Shown: in pieces, positions 52,165 to 63,118 of the stretch
Numbering within the stretch: position 1 is the stretch's first letter
How the letters are laid out: every line of letters begins with the position of its first letter
NCBI RefSeq assembly: GCF_023573145.1
Contig: NZ_CP097635.1
Coordinates: 3,038,001-3,102,000, forward strand
Origin: Aquincola tertiaricarbonis
Lineage (GTDB): Bacteria; Pseudomonadota; Gammaproteobacteria; Burkholderiales; Burkholderiaceae_C
Length of the DNA stretch: 64,000 nucleotides
Direction: 5' to 3'
Notes under the pieces: model-generated
What the model was told of the DNA's origin: nothing
The model's database searches: none
The model's input: the letters and a program-made list of their open reading frames with translations, nothing else
Position numbers and translations under genes: made by a program

Positions 52165-53500
52165 ATGAGCAGCGCCCTCGTCGCCCCCGACCCGCCCACC
52201 ATCCTGACGGTGGACGACGAGCCATCGGTGCTCAGCGCACTGCGCCGGCTGTTCCGGCTGCAAGGCTGGCGCAGCCTGCAGGCCGAGTCGGGCGCCGAGG
52301 CGCTGGCCCTGCTGGCCAGCGAGCCGGTGGACCTGGTGATCTCGGACATGCGCATGCCGGTGATGGACGGCGCCCGCTTCCTGGAGCTGGCGCGCGAGCA
52401 GCACCCCGGCGTCGCCCGCATCCTGCTCACCGGCTATGCCGACATCAGCGCCACCATCGCGGCCATCAACCGCGGTGAGATCCACCGCTACATCACCAAG
52501 CCCTGGGACGACCACGAGCTGCTGCTGACGGTGGGCGACACCCTGGCCCGCCGCGACCTGGAGCGCCGCAATGCCGAGCTGGTGGCGCTGACCACCCGCC
52601 AGAACGAAGAGCTGCAGGCCGCCAACCGGCTGCTGGAATCGCGCGTGGCGGCCCGCACGGCCGAGCTGGAACAGCTCAACCGCATGCTGGAAACCTCGTT
52701 CGAGGACCTGGACCGCACCTTCATGCTGACGGTGAACGTGTTCTCCGGCCTGCTGGAGATGCGGGAAGGCAGCGCCGGCCATGCCCGCCGCGTGGCCACG
52801 CTGGCCCGCGCCACCGCGGCCCGCCTGGGCCTGGGCGAGCGCGAATGCCGCGACGTTTACCTGGGCGGCCTGCTGCACGACGTGGGCAAGATCGGCTTCC
52901 CGGACCGCATGCTGGGCCAGCCGGTGAGCACGCTGAGCGCCGAAGACCGGCAGCGCTACAACCGCCACACCAGCGACGGCGAAACCGCGCTGATGCCGCT
53001 GGCCCAGCTGCAGGCGGCGGCCCGCATCGTGCGCCAGCACCATGAGCGGCTCGATGGCCGCGGCTTCCCGGACGGGCTGGCGGGTGAGGCCATCTGCCTG
53101 GGCGCCCGCATCGTGGCGGCGGTGAACGAGTACGACGGCCTGGTGCACGGCAGCCTGGCCGAGCTGCGCCACCCGCCCGAACGCGCGCGCCAGATGCTGC
53201 GCGGTGGCGTCGGCACCCACTACGACCCGAAGGTGGTGCAGGCGCTGCTGGCCGAGATCGACGCCCAGGAGGCCCTGGCCCAGGCCGACCGCCTGATCGA
53301 CGTGCGCGAGCTGCGCCCGGGCATGACGCTGGCGCGCGACCTGCTGTCGCCCAAGGGCGCCATCCTGCTGGCCGCGGGCTATGTGTTCGATGCGCGGGTG
53401 GTGCGCCAGGTGTGCGACTTCGCGGCCCGCGACCAGCTGCGCTTGACGCTGCATGTGCGCCAGGAGGCGCCACCGGCAACCGCCCCAGGAGCCCCGCCCC

Positions 53501-53517
<17 letters not shown>
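52165..53517 (+). CDS. Response regulator with HD-GYP phosphodiesterase domain (RpfG-like)
   Basis: The 450-residue protein has an N-terminal receiver (Asp61; Lys112 in TKPWDD), a coiled coil (about 130-180) and an HD-GYP domain. His238-Asp239 in LLHDVGK, His268, the HHE triplet at 292-294 and DGRGFP at 297-302 are present. The GYP tyrosine is phenylalanine, a variant that can still be active. HD-GYP enzymes degrade cyclic di-GMP to pGpG or GMP. ATG 52165 is chosen over GTG 52096, which would add Gly/Ser-rich residues; neither has a clear ribosome-binding site. The gene overlaps the next start region by 17 bases and belongs to the signalling run. Confidence 0.92.
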
Positions 53518-55668
<2,151 letters not shown>

Positions 55669-55672
<4 letters not shown>

Positions 55673-57225
55673 AAGCCGAAACCCTGCTCTACCAACCCCA
55701 GGTGTGCCTGGCCACCGGCCAGGTCATCGGGGCCGAGGTGCTGCTGCAATGCGCTGCGCCCGGCCCCCAGCGCCCGGCCCCGGCCGAACTGCCGGCCACC
55801 GAAGGCCCCGACGCGCTGATCCGCGAACGCGGCCGGCGCCTGCTGCGCGCCGCCTGCGCCCAGGCCGCCGCCTGGCGGGCCGAGGGCTTGCAGCCCGGGC
55901 GCATCGCCATCGCGCTGGCGCCGCAGCAGTGGACCGACGGCGACCTGACCGCCGAGGTGCAGGCCGCGCTGGCCACCAGCGGCCTGCCGCCCAGCCAGCT
56001 GGGCCTGGAAATCACCGAAGACCTGCTGCAGCAGCACGGCGACCGCGTGGGCGCCGCGCTGCGGCCGCTGCATGCCGATGGTGTGGAAGTGGCGCTGGCC
56101 CATTACGGCACCGGCTACTCCAGCCTGGCGCGGCTGCGCGCGCTGCCGCTGGACGTGCTGAAGATCGACCGCAGCTTCGTCGACGACATCGGCGCGGCCG
56201 ACAGCAGCGCCTCGGTCAGCCGCTCCGTCATCCAGCTGGCGCATGGGCTGCACTTGCGGGTGCTGGCCGATGGCGTGCACACGGCCGAGCAGATCCGCCT
56301 GCTGGGCCGCCATGGCTGCGACCGCATGCAGGGCCCGGCCTTCAGCCCGCCGCTGTCGGCCGAGGCCTTCACCGAGCTGCTGGAAAGCTGCCGCGCGCTG
56401 CCGCGCGAGCTGATCCAGCGCCGCCGGCATGAGCGCACGCTGCTGCTGGTGGACGACGAGGAGCACATCCTCTCGGCCCTGCGGCGGCTGGTGCGGCGCG
56501 ACGGCTACAAGGTGCTGACCGCCAACTCCGGCGCCGCGGGGCTGGAGATCCTGCAGCGCGAGCCGGTGGACGTGATCGTCAGCGACCAGCGCATGCCGGG
56601 CATGACGGGCGTGGAATTCCTGGGCCGTGCCAAGGAGCTGGCCCCGGCCACGGTGCGCATGACGCTGTCGGGCTATACCGACCTGCAATCCATCATCGAC
56701 GCCGTCAACGAAGGCGCGGTGTACAAGTTCCTCACCAAGCCCTGGGACGACCAGCGCCTGCGCGAGCACATCGCCCAGGCCTTCCGACAGCGTGAGCTGG
56801 TGGAAGAGAACGAACGCCTGGCCCACGAGGTGTCGGTGGCCAACACCGGCCTGGCCGCCGCCAACCGCCGGCTGGAACATGCGGTGCGGCGCGAGCACGA
56901 TTCACTGCGTGCGATGCAGACCGCCGCCGGCCGCGCCCACGACATGGTGGACCTGGTGCCCATGGCGGTGCTGGGCTTTGATGCCACCGGCCACCTGGTG
57001 TATGCCAACCGCTGCGCGGTGACGATGTTTCCGCTGTGGGTGGCCGACCTGGGCGGCCCGCCCGACCCGACGCTGGAAGCGCTGCTGGCCAGCGTGCCGC
57101 CCGACCGCGAAAGCCACCACCCGGTGATCCACGGCGGCCGCCACTACCAGGCCTGGCGCAGCCGCGTGGCGCCCTACCCGGTGGACGACGGCTGCCTGCT
57201 GATGCTGCGCGACCCGCAGGCCTGA
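55669..57225 (+). CDS. Degenerate EAL domain - receiver - PAS protein
   Basis: The 518-residue protein starts with an EAL-type fold (about 1-245), then has a receiver (about 255-375; Asp306, Lys357 in TKPWDD), a coiled coil and a PAS-like domain (about 425-518). Key EAL residues are gone: the Asn of the NLS motif is Ala82; the metal-binding DD of DDFGTGY is Ala144-His145; and the AEGVET glutamates are Asp201 and His204. Glu23, Glu114, Lys165 and Asp167 remain. It should not hydrolyse cyclic di-GMP but may bind it, or serve as an adaptor. The domain order, effector before receiver, is uncommon. Its start overlaps the kinase stop (ATGA). Confidence 0.88.
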
Positions 57226-57230
57226 CGACC

Positions 57231-58142
57231 ATGGACCGCCTGCCCACCGCCGCCCTGCAGCCCGCCGGCGCCGGCGGGCTGGGCGCCGAAGCCACGGCAG
57301 ACGCCTTTGCCCGCCGCCTGGCCGAACTGCCCGCACTGCCCAAGGCCATGGCCGCGGTGATGCGCGCCCTGGGCCGCGACACCGTGGCGGCCGGCGACTG
57401 CATAGCCGCCATCGAACACGAACCCGGCCTGGCCGCCCGCCTGCTGCGCCTGGCCAACTCGCCCTTCTACGGCGTGGCCGGCCGCGTGGGCAGTGTGGGC
57501 GACGCGGTGCGCCTGCTGGGCCTGCGGCCGGTGGCCTCCGTCGTGGCCGCCGTCTCGGTGCAGCAGATGCTGCTGCCGCTGCAGCCCGAAGGCTTCAACC
57601 TGGCGCTGTACCGCGCCCATGCCGTAGCCACCGCCACCGCCGCCCGCGAGCTGGCCCCGCTGGGCCGGCAAGACGCCGAAGAAGCCTTCGTGGCCGGCCT
57701 GCTGCACGACGTGGGCCAGCTGGTGATGGCCTTGTTTGCGCCCCAGGCGGCAGCCCAGGCCCGCCAGCTGAGCCAGACCCACGGCCTGACCCTGAGCCAG
57801 GCCGAACAGCAGCTGCTGGGCACCACCCACGCCGCCGTGGGCGCCACCATCGCCCGCCACTGGCACCTGCCCGACACCATCGCCGAAGCCATCGCCCGCC
57901 ACCACCGGCCCGCCGGGCCCGACGCCGACGGCACGGCCTCGCTCAGCGCCATCGTGCATGTGGCCGATGCGTTGACCCACCTGCTGCACAGCCCGCCCAC
58001 CGCCCTGGCCGCGCTGCCGGCGATGCCAGGCCTGTCTCATACCGCCTGGGGGTCGCTGATGGCGGACGAAGCGGCGATGCCGCAGCTGCTGGGGCGGGTG
58101 GCGGAGGGGACGGCGTTGTGGGTGATGGATGGGGCGGGTTGA
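57231..58142 (+). CDS. HDOD-domain signalling protein
   Basis: This 303-residue protein has an HDOD domain (about 30-230) with LPALPKAMAAVMRAL, LRLANSPFYGVAGRVGSVGD and the AGLLHDVGQLVMAL region, and a C-terminal stretch of the same superfamily. HDOD proteins are mostly regulators or adaptors that lack phosphodiesterase activity and are often encoded next to cyclic-di-GMP and chemosensory genes. The ATG at 57231 lies five bases after the preceding stop. It is the last gene of the six-gene signalling run. Confidence 0.9.
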   Translation: MDRLPTAALQPAGAGGLGAEATADAFARRLAELPALPKAMAAVMRALGRDTVAAGDCIAAIEHEPGLAARLLRLANSPFYGVAGRVGSVGDAVRLLGLRPVASVVAAVSVQQMLLPLQPEGFNLALYRAHAVATATAARELAPLGRQDAEEAFVAGLLHDVGQLVMALFAPQAAAQARQLSQTHGLTLSQAEQQLLGTTHAAVGATIARHWHLPDTIAEAIARHHRPAGPDADGTASLSAIVHVADALTHLLHSPPTALAALPAMPGLSHTAWGSLMADEAAMPQLLGRVAEGTALWVMDGAG

Positions 58143-58282
58143 ACCACTGCAAGGCTTCGTGTCTTGTCGACCAGGTTCTGAACGCATGCGAGGGCACGCC
58201 CGGCGTGGAGGACTGCAAGGCCTGGATTCGCAGCTACCTGATCGACTACCACGGCATCAACGCTGCGAAGGTGCCGCTCTGA
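58139..58282 (+). pseudogene. Possible remnant of a small coding sequence
   Basis: In the gap after the HDOD gene one frame reads without stop into TGA 58280-58282. It gives a cysteine-containing peptide with CKASCLVDQVLNACEGTPGV and KAWIRSYLIDYHGINAAKVP, noticeably richer in aromatic and charged residues than chance GC-rich translation. There is no credible start codon or ribosome-binding site; TTG or GTG starts overlap the HDOD gene. I do not recognise the family. It may be the 3' remnant of a lost gene. Confidence 0.3.
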
Positions 58283-58292
58283 CAGCAGCGTG

Positions 58293-59207
58293 TTACGCGC
58301 GCTGAGGAGCCACCGCCCAACGCATGCGCAAACTCACAAGCTCGCCGCGCACCAACTCCCTCAACCCCGGCCGCCCCGGCATGTGGAACGCATCGATCGG
58401 ATGCGTGATCGGCTCGAAGCAGAAGGCGTCACCGTGCGGCGGTCGGTAGACCAGGCAGCAGCGGGCGTCGGCCGGCGCGTTGGCGTCGAAGTCCAGCATC
58501 TGCAGGCTCAGCGCCACACCCCGCTCCGGCCACTCGATGCGCGCGGTGCCGCCCCAGCCGCCGAAGCCGTTGTCGATGAAGCTGCCGTGGGCGGGGATGC
58601 CCTGGGTCAGGTTCCAGTCGTCGGGCAACTCGGTGGTGTAGCCGGTGGGGATGGGGTCTTCCCCGCTGGTCCATACGCCTTGTACCGGGGCTTGCAGGCG
58701 CGTGCCCGGTGTGCGTTCGAACCACGGGTGCACGCCCAGGCCGTAGGGCAGCGGCTCGTCGCCGCAGTGGCGCACCGTCACGCTGTGCGTCAGGCCGCCT
58801 TCGTTCAACTCGAAGTGCTGCTCGGCCTCGTAGTCGTAGGGGTTGCCGCCGTGGTGGCGTGAGCGCAGGCGCAGCGTGGCGGCATGGTCACCGTGGCGTT
58901 CGCACTGCCAGGCCTGCAGCCAGCCGTCGCCATGGATGGGGTACGGCTCGCCGGGGCGGTTGGGCTGCATCGGGTGGAAGTGGCCTTGGGCATCTGCAAA
59001 GCCGCCCTGGCTGATGCGGTTGGACCAGGGCACCATCACGAAGTTGGCGCAGCGGTACAGGTCTTCGCTGCCGTCCCAAGGGCGCCACAGGTTTACCTCG
59101 CCTTGCGGCGTTTGGCATTGCCAAGCCGCCACCGCGCCGCCCAGCGTGGGCAGCAGGCCCAGACGCTGGCCGCCGTGCTGCAGCCACACGGCGTCATGCC
59201 GGGGCAT
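58293..59207 (-). CDS. Aldose 1-epimerase family protein
   Basis: The 304-residue protein is a galactose-mutarotase-like fold. It has SNRISQGGF and NRPGEPYPIHGDGWLQAW, with the conserved histidine, a second active-site histidine in GLGVHPWFER, and a likely catalytic glutamate in the C-terminal FEPITHPIDAFH. It interconverts the alpha and beta anomers of an aldose so that downstream enzymes can act. The ATG at 59207 has AGGAG seven bases upstream and overlaps the SMP-30 gene by 14 bases, so it follows that gene in one operon. Confidence 0.9.
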   Translation of the reverse strand: MPRHDAVWLQHGGQRLGLLPTLGGAVAAWQCQTPQGEVNLWRPWDGSEDLYRCANFVMVPWSNRISQGGFADAQGHFHPMQPNRPGEPYPIHGDGWLQAWQCERHGDHAATLRLRSRHHGGNPYDYEAEQHFELNEGGLTHSVTVRHCGDEPLPYGLGVHPWFERTPGTRLQAPVQGVWTSGEDPIPTGYTTELPDDWNLTQGIPAHGSFIDNGFGGWGGTARIEWPERGVALSLQMLDFDANAPADARCCLVYRPPHGDAFCFEPITHPIDAFHMPGRPGLRELVRGELVSLRMRWAVAPQRA

Positions 59208-60132
59208 GGGCGGCTCCTGCAAAGTAGGTCGGCGCCACGCCGCGGGCCAGGCCGCCCAGGTCGACCTGAAACAGCGCGCCGGCCAGGGGCTGGGCCCGCA
59301 GCTCGGCTTCGGTCAGGCCGGTGCGGGCGGTGCTGATGAACAGCGTCTCCAGGCTGGGGCCGCCGAAGGCGCAGTCGGTCACGTGCTGCGTGGGCAGGCG
59401 GATGCGGCCCAGCACCTGGCCGGTCTCGGGGTCGCGGCAGCTCACGCAGCTGCCGCCCCAATGCGCGATCCACAGCCGGCCCTGCGCATCGGTGGTCATG
59501 CCGTCGGGCAGGCCCTCACCCGGCTCGAAGCGCAGCCACGATCGCTTGCCGCTGATGTCGCCGGTGGCAGGGTCGAAGTCGTACAGGTGGATGCGGTTGC
59601 GCGCCGTGTTGTTGACGTACATGCGCCGGCCGTCGGCCGACCAGGTGGGGCCGTTGACCACGGTGTAGCCCTCGTCCACGCGGGTGCAGTCGCCGGCCGG
59701 GCCATAGCGGTACAGCGCGCCGGTGGGCCGCTCGCAATCGAAGTCCATGCTGCCGCCCCAGAAGCGGCCGGCCGCATCGCACTTGCCGTCGTTGAAGCGG
59801 TTGCTGGCGGGCTCACTGGCCGGCGTGTGCAGCATCACCAGGCGGGCACCGGGCACATCGGGCTCGAAGCGGGCATAGCCCCGGCGCACCGTCACCAGCA
59901 GCGCGCCGCCTTCGGCGCACTCGGCCACCGCCGAGACCATGTCGTCCATCGGCCAGCTGCGCCAGGCGCCGGTGGCGGGCGTGTACAGCATCAGCTGCTG
60001 GCCCAGGATGTCGAGCCACCACAGCGCCTGCCGGCGCTGCGACCACCAGGTGCCTTCGCCCAGCTGCGCGGCGGCGGGCCACACGCAGCGCACGGCGCTG
60101 CCAGCGATCTCGAACGGGGTGCCTGCTTGCAT
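59194..60132 (-). CDS. SMP-30/gluconolactonase family sugar lactonase
   Basis: The 312-residue beta-propeller protein shows SMP-30 hallmarks: LGEGTWWS with the metal-binding glutamate, NRFNDGKCDAAGRFWGGSMD, VVNGPTWSADGRRMYVNNTA with the asparagine and aspartate, and PDGMTTDAQGRLWIAHWGG. It should hydrolyse a sugar 1,5- or 1,4-lactone formed by a sugar 1-dehydrogenase. The ATG at 60132 is preceded by AGGAGA. It is divergent from a sugar-dehydrogenase-like SDR gene, which would supply its lactone substrate. Confidence 0.92.
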   Translation of the reverse strand: MQAGTPFEIAGSAVRCVWPAAAQLGEGTWWSQRRQALWWLDILGQQLMLYTPATGAWRSWPMDDMVSAVAECAEGGALLVTVRRGYARFEPDVPGARLVMLHTPASEPASNRFNDGKCDAAGRFWGGSMDFDCERPTGALYRYGPAGDCTRVDEGYTVVNGPTWSADGRRMYVNNTARNRIHLYDFDPATGDISGKRSWLRFEPGEGLPDGMTTDAQGRLWIAHWGGSCVSCRDPETGQVLGRIRLPTQHVTDCAFGGPSLETLFISTARTGLTEAELRAQPLAGALFQVDLGGLARGVAPTYFAGAAHAPA

Positions 60133-60233
60133 CGCTTGTCTCCTGCTGGGGCTCTGCGACCCGCTTGACGCCGTCGATGCTAGCAAGGCATATTGATTAT
60201 CAGAAGAAGATATTTTCCGATTGATCGATACCC

Positions 60234-60245
60234 GTATTGCAATAC
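60234..60245. promoter_or_regulatory. 12-bp palindrome upstream of the SDR gene
   Basis: GTATTGCAATAC is a perfect palindrome lying 15 bases before the SDR start codon, within an AT-rich 128-base gap between the divergent SMP-30 and SDR genes. The gap also holds ATTGATTATC and GATATTTTCC stretches that could be promoter elements. A repressor or LysR-type protein, perhaps the regulator encoded at 61-62 kb, may bind here. Confidence 0.35.
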
Positions 60246-60260
60246 CAGCAGGACCACCCC

Positions 60261-61034
60261 ATGACCGCACCCTCTCTCACCCGCTACCCCAGCCTGCAAG
60301 GCCGCACCGTGTTCGTCACCGGGGGCGGCAGCGGCATCGGCGCGGCCATCGTGCAGGGCTTTGCGGCGCAGGGTGCGCGCGTGGCCTTCATCGACATCGA
60401 CGAAGCCGCCAGCCGCCAGCTGGCCGGGCAGATCGCCGAGGCCGGACAGCCCGCGCCCTGGTGGCGCCGCTGCGACGTGCGCGACATCCCTGCGCTGCAG
60501 CAGGCCATCGCCGAAGCGGCCGATGCCCTGGGGCCTTTCTCGGTGCTGGTGAACAACGTGGCCAGCGACGACCGCCACACGCTGGAATCGGTCACGCCCG
60601 CCTACTACGACGACCGCATCGCCATCAATGAGCGGCCGGCCTTCTTCGCCATCCAGTCGGTGGCGCCGGGCATGCGCGGGCTGGGGGGCGGCGCCATCGT
60701 CAACCTGGGCTCCACCGGCTGGCAGGCCAAGGGCAGCGGCTACCCCTGCTACGCCATCGCCAAGTCGTCGGTCAACGGGCTCACGCGCGGGCTGGCCAAG
60801 ACGCTGGGGGCCGACCGCATCCGCATCAACACCGTGTCGCCGGGCTGGGTGATGACCGAGCGGCAGAAGCAGCTGTGGCTGGACGCCGCCGGCGAAGAAG
60901 ACTTGAAGCGCAACCAGTGCCTGCCCGACAAGCTGCAGCCGCATGACATCGCGGCCATGGTGCTGTTTCTTGCGTCGGACGACGCGGCCATGTGCACCGC
61001 GCAGGAGTTCACCGTGGACGCGGGCTGGGTTTAA
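60261..61034 (+). CDS. Short-chain dehydrogenase, aldose 1-dehydrogenase-like
   Basis: The 257-residue SDR has cofactor loop TGGGSGIG (20-27), Asp45 after the second strand (IDIDEA) favouring NAD, and catalytic Ser151, Tyr164 and Lys168 (YAIAK). Instead of the usual NNAG it has NNVASDDRH, and further on NQCLPDKLQPHDIAAMVLFL. These features match the Caulobacter D-xylose 1-dehydrogenase (XylB) and related L-arabinose or galactose dehydrogenases as I remember them. It would oxidise an aldose to the lactone hydrolysed by the SMP-30 protein. ATG 60261 has AGGA upstream. It is convergent with the LysR gene. Confidence 0.88.
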   Translation: MTAPSLTRYPSLQGRTVFVTGGGSGIGAAIVQGFAAQGARVAFIDIDEAASRQLAGQIAEAGQPAPWWRRCDVRDIPALQQAIAEAADALGPFSVLVNNVASDDRHTLESVTPAYYDDRIAINERPAFFAIQSVAPGMRGLGGGAIVNLGSTGWQAKGSGYPCYAIAKSSVNGLTRGLAKTLGADRIRINTVSPGWVMTERQKQLWLDAAGEEDLKRNQCLPDKLQPHDIAAMVLFLASDDAAMCTAQEFTVDAGWV

Positions 61035-61046
61035 GCCGCAGCAGCC

Positions 61047-62006
61047 CTACACCGATTCCAGCCGCCGCCCATACAGCGTCAGGCTGGCGGTTTTCAAGGC
61101 CTGCAGCATCACCTTCACCGCGGGCGAAGGCTCGCGGTCGGTGCGGGTGATGATGCCGAAGTCGTCCATCTGCCCCGGCAGCTCCAGCGGCAGCACCGAG
61201 ACGATGCCGTGCGCCTCGTAGTAGCGGGCCACGTCGGCCGCCAGCACCGAGATCATGTCGCTGCGCTGGAGCATGCCGGTGATGAACAGCAGTGCCGCGG
61301 TTTCCACCACGTTGGCCGGCGGCTGCAGCCCCGCCTCCTGAAACCCCAGGTCGAAGCGGTGGCGCAGCATGCTGCCGGCCGGCGGCACGATCCAGCCGGC
61401 ATCGGCCACGTCGCGCAGTTGCAGGCCTTGCCGGCCCACCAACGGATGGCCGGGCCGGCCGATGGCCACCACGCCCTCGCCCGTCAGCGGCTCGTAACGC
61501 AGGCCGGTGCTTTCATGGCCGGCAAAGAGGCGGCCCACCACCACGTCGAGCTTGCCCTGCTCCAGCCGCCCCAGCAGCACCGGGCTGGTCTCGATCTCCA
61601 CCGTGATGCGCAGGCTGGGCTGGTCGCGCTTGACCAGGGCCACCGCGGGCGGCAGCAGCACCAGGCCGGGTGAGGTGACGGCGCCCACGCTCACCTGCCC
61701 GAAGCGGCCGGCCTTGAGCGCGGCCAGCTCTTCATGCGCGCGGTTCAGGCTGGCCAGCGATTCACGGGCGTGGCGAATCATCGTCTCGCCATACCAGGTG
61801 GGCCGCATGCCGCGCGGCAGGCGGTCGAACAGCGACACCTCCAGCACGTCTTCCAGGTCCTTCAGCAGCTTGGAGGCGGCCGGCTGCGTCATGTTCAGCA
61901 CCTGGGCGGCGCGGTGGATGTTGCCTTCTTCGGCCAGCGTGACCAGCAGCAGCAGCAGCTGCCGCGTCTTGAGGCGCACGCGGATGAACCAGGGGGTGCT
62001 GCTCAT
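61047..62006 (-). CDS. LysR-family regulator, sugar-uptake (GbpR-like) type
   Basis: The 319-residue protein has a LysR helix-turn-helix (about 15-70: EEGNIHRAAQVLNMTQPAAS, KLLKDLEDVLEVSLFDRLPR) and a substrate-binding domain. The start pattern RLKTRQLLLLLVTLAEEGNI is that of the GbpR/CbbR-like group, and GbpR regulates sugar-binding-protein genes in Azospirillum and Agrobacterium. It is divergent from a YtfQ-type sugar-binding protein gene, supporting control of sugar uptake and the neighbouring oxidation genes. ATG 62006 is preferred to GTG 62039. Confidence 0.9.
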   Translation of the reverse strand: MSSTPWFIRVRLKTRQLLLLLVTLAEEGNIHRAAQVLNMTQPAASKLLKDLEDVLEVSLFDRLPRGMRPTWYGETMIRHARESLASLNRAHEELAALKAGRFGQVSVGAVTSPGLVLLPPAVALVKRDQPSLRITVEIETSPVLLGRLEQGKLDVVVGRLFAGHESTGLRYEPLTGEGVVAIGRPGHPLVGRQGLQLRDVADAGWIVPPAGSMLRHRFDLGFQEAGLQPPANVVETAALLFITGMLQRSDMISVLAADVARYYEAHGIVSVLPLELPGQMDDFGIITRTDREPSPAVKVMLQALKTASLTLYGRRLESV

Positions 62007-62097
62007 GGGGTGGGGCTCATGGGGTTTGCCTGAATGCACTCATTGATATGCATTCTCTCCAAAAAACTATTGGAACGATATTGTTTTACGTCTGACA

Positions 62098-62113
62098 CTC
62101 GTTGCACAACGAG
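62098..62113. promoter_or_regulatory. 16-bp inverted repeat overlapping the ytfQ ribosome-binding site region
   Basis: CTCGTTGCACAACGAG is a perfect 7-2-7 inverted repeat ending just before the GGAG ribosome-binding sequence of the sugar-binding protein gene. Bound by a repressor it would block transcription; folded as RNA it could mask the ribosome-binding site. Confidence 0.45.
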
Positions 62114-62124
62114 AGGAGACTTTC

Positions 62125-63093
62125 ATGCCTTGCACCCGCCGATCCTTCAACACCCTGGCTGCCGCCGCTTCGCTGGCTGCACTGCTGCCGGGCCGGGCCC
62201 TCAGCGCCGACAAGCCGCTGGTGCTGGGCTTCAGCCAGGTGGGCGCCGAAAGCGAATGGCGCACCGCCAACACCGAGTCCATCAAGAGCGCCGCGAAGGA
62301 CGCGGGCATCACGCTCAAGTTCTCCGACGCGCAGCAGAAGCAGGAGAACCAGATCAAGGCCATCCGCGCCTTCATCGCGCAGAAGGTGGACGTGATCGCC
62401 TTCTCGCCGGTGGTGGAGTCGGGCTGGGAAACGGTGCTGCGCGAAGCCAAGGCCGCCAAGATCCCGGTGGTGCTGACCGACCGCGCCGTCAATGCCAAGG
62501 ACGACTCGCTCTACGTCACCTTCATCGGCTCGGACTTCACCGAAGAAGGCCGCAAGGCCGGCCGCTGGCTGGTGGACAAGATGAAAGGCAATGCCGGCCC
62601 CATCAACATCGTGGAGCTGCAGGGCACCGTGGGTTCGGCCCCGGCCATCGACCGCAAGAAGGGCTTCGAGGAAATCATCGCGGCCGACCCGAAGTTCAAG
62701 ATCATCCGATCGCAGACCGGCGACTTCACCCGTGCCAAGGGCAAGGAGGTGATGGAAGCCTTCCTGAAGGCCGAGGGCAAGAAGATCAACGTGCTTTACG
62801 CGCACAACGACGACATGGCCATCGGCGCCATCCAGGCGATCGAAGAAGCGGGCATGAAGCCGGCGCAGGACATCACCATCATCTCCATCGACGGGGTGAA
62901 GGGCGCCTTCGAGGCCATGATCGCCGGCAAGCTGAACGTGAGCGTGGAATGCAGCCCGCTGCTGGGCCCGCAGCTGATGGCCATCATCAAGGACATCAAG
63001 GCCGGCAAGAGCGTGCCCAAGCGCATCGTCACCGAAGAAGGCATCTTCCCGATGGAGGTGGCGGCCAAGGAGTTTCCGAAGCGCAAGTACTGA
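62125..63093 (+). CDS. ytfQ: Sugar ABC transporter substrate-binding protein, YtfQ-like
   Basis: The 322-residue protein has a signal peptide (MPCTRRSFNTLAAAASLAAL, cleavage near ALSADK) with a twin-arginine-like RRSF motif. The mature part is a periplasmic binding protein of the ribose/galactofuranose class: VLGFSQVGAESEWRTANTES is the YtfQ hallmark, and VLYAHNDDMAIGAIQAIEEA follows. E. coli YtfQ binds galactofuranose and galactopyranose; homologues in oxidation clusters bind arabinose or galactose. A GAGAGGAGA ribosome-binding region precedes it. It is divergent from the LysR gene and followed by the matching ATPase gene. Confidence 0.92.
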   Translation: MPCTRRSFNTLAAAASLAALLPGRALSADKPLVLGFSQVGAESEWRTANTESIKSAAKDAGITLKFSDAQQKQENQIKAIRAFIAQKVDVIAFSPVVESGWETVLREAKAAKIPVVLTDRAVNAKDDSLYVTFIGSDFTEEGRKAGRWLVDKMKGNAGPINIVELQGTVGSAPAIDRKKGFEEIIAADPKFKIIRSQTGDFTRAKGKEVMEAFLKAEGKKINVLYAHNDDMAIGAIQAIEEAGMKPAQDITIISIDGVKGAFEAMIAGKLNVSVECSPLLGPQLMAIIKDIKAGKSVPKRIVTEEGIFPMEVAAKEFPKRKY

Positions 63094-63118
63094 GCCTTAG
63101 CGACTGCGTTGCTCCGCC

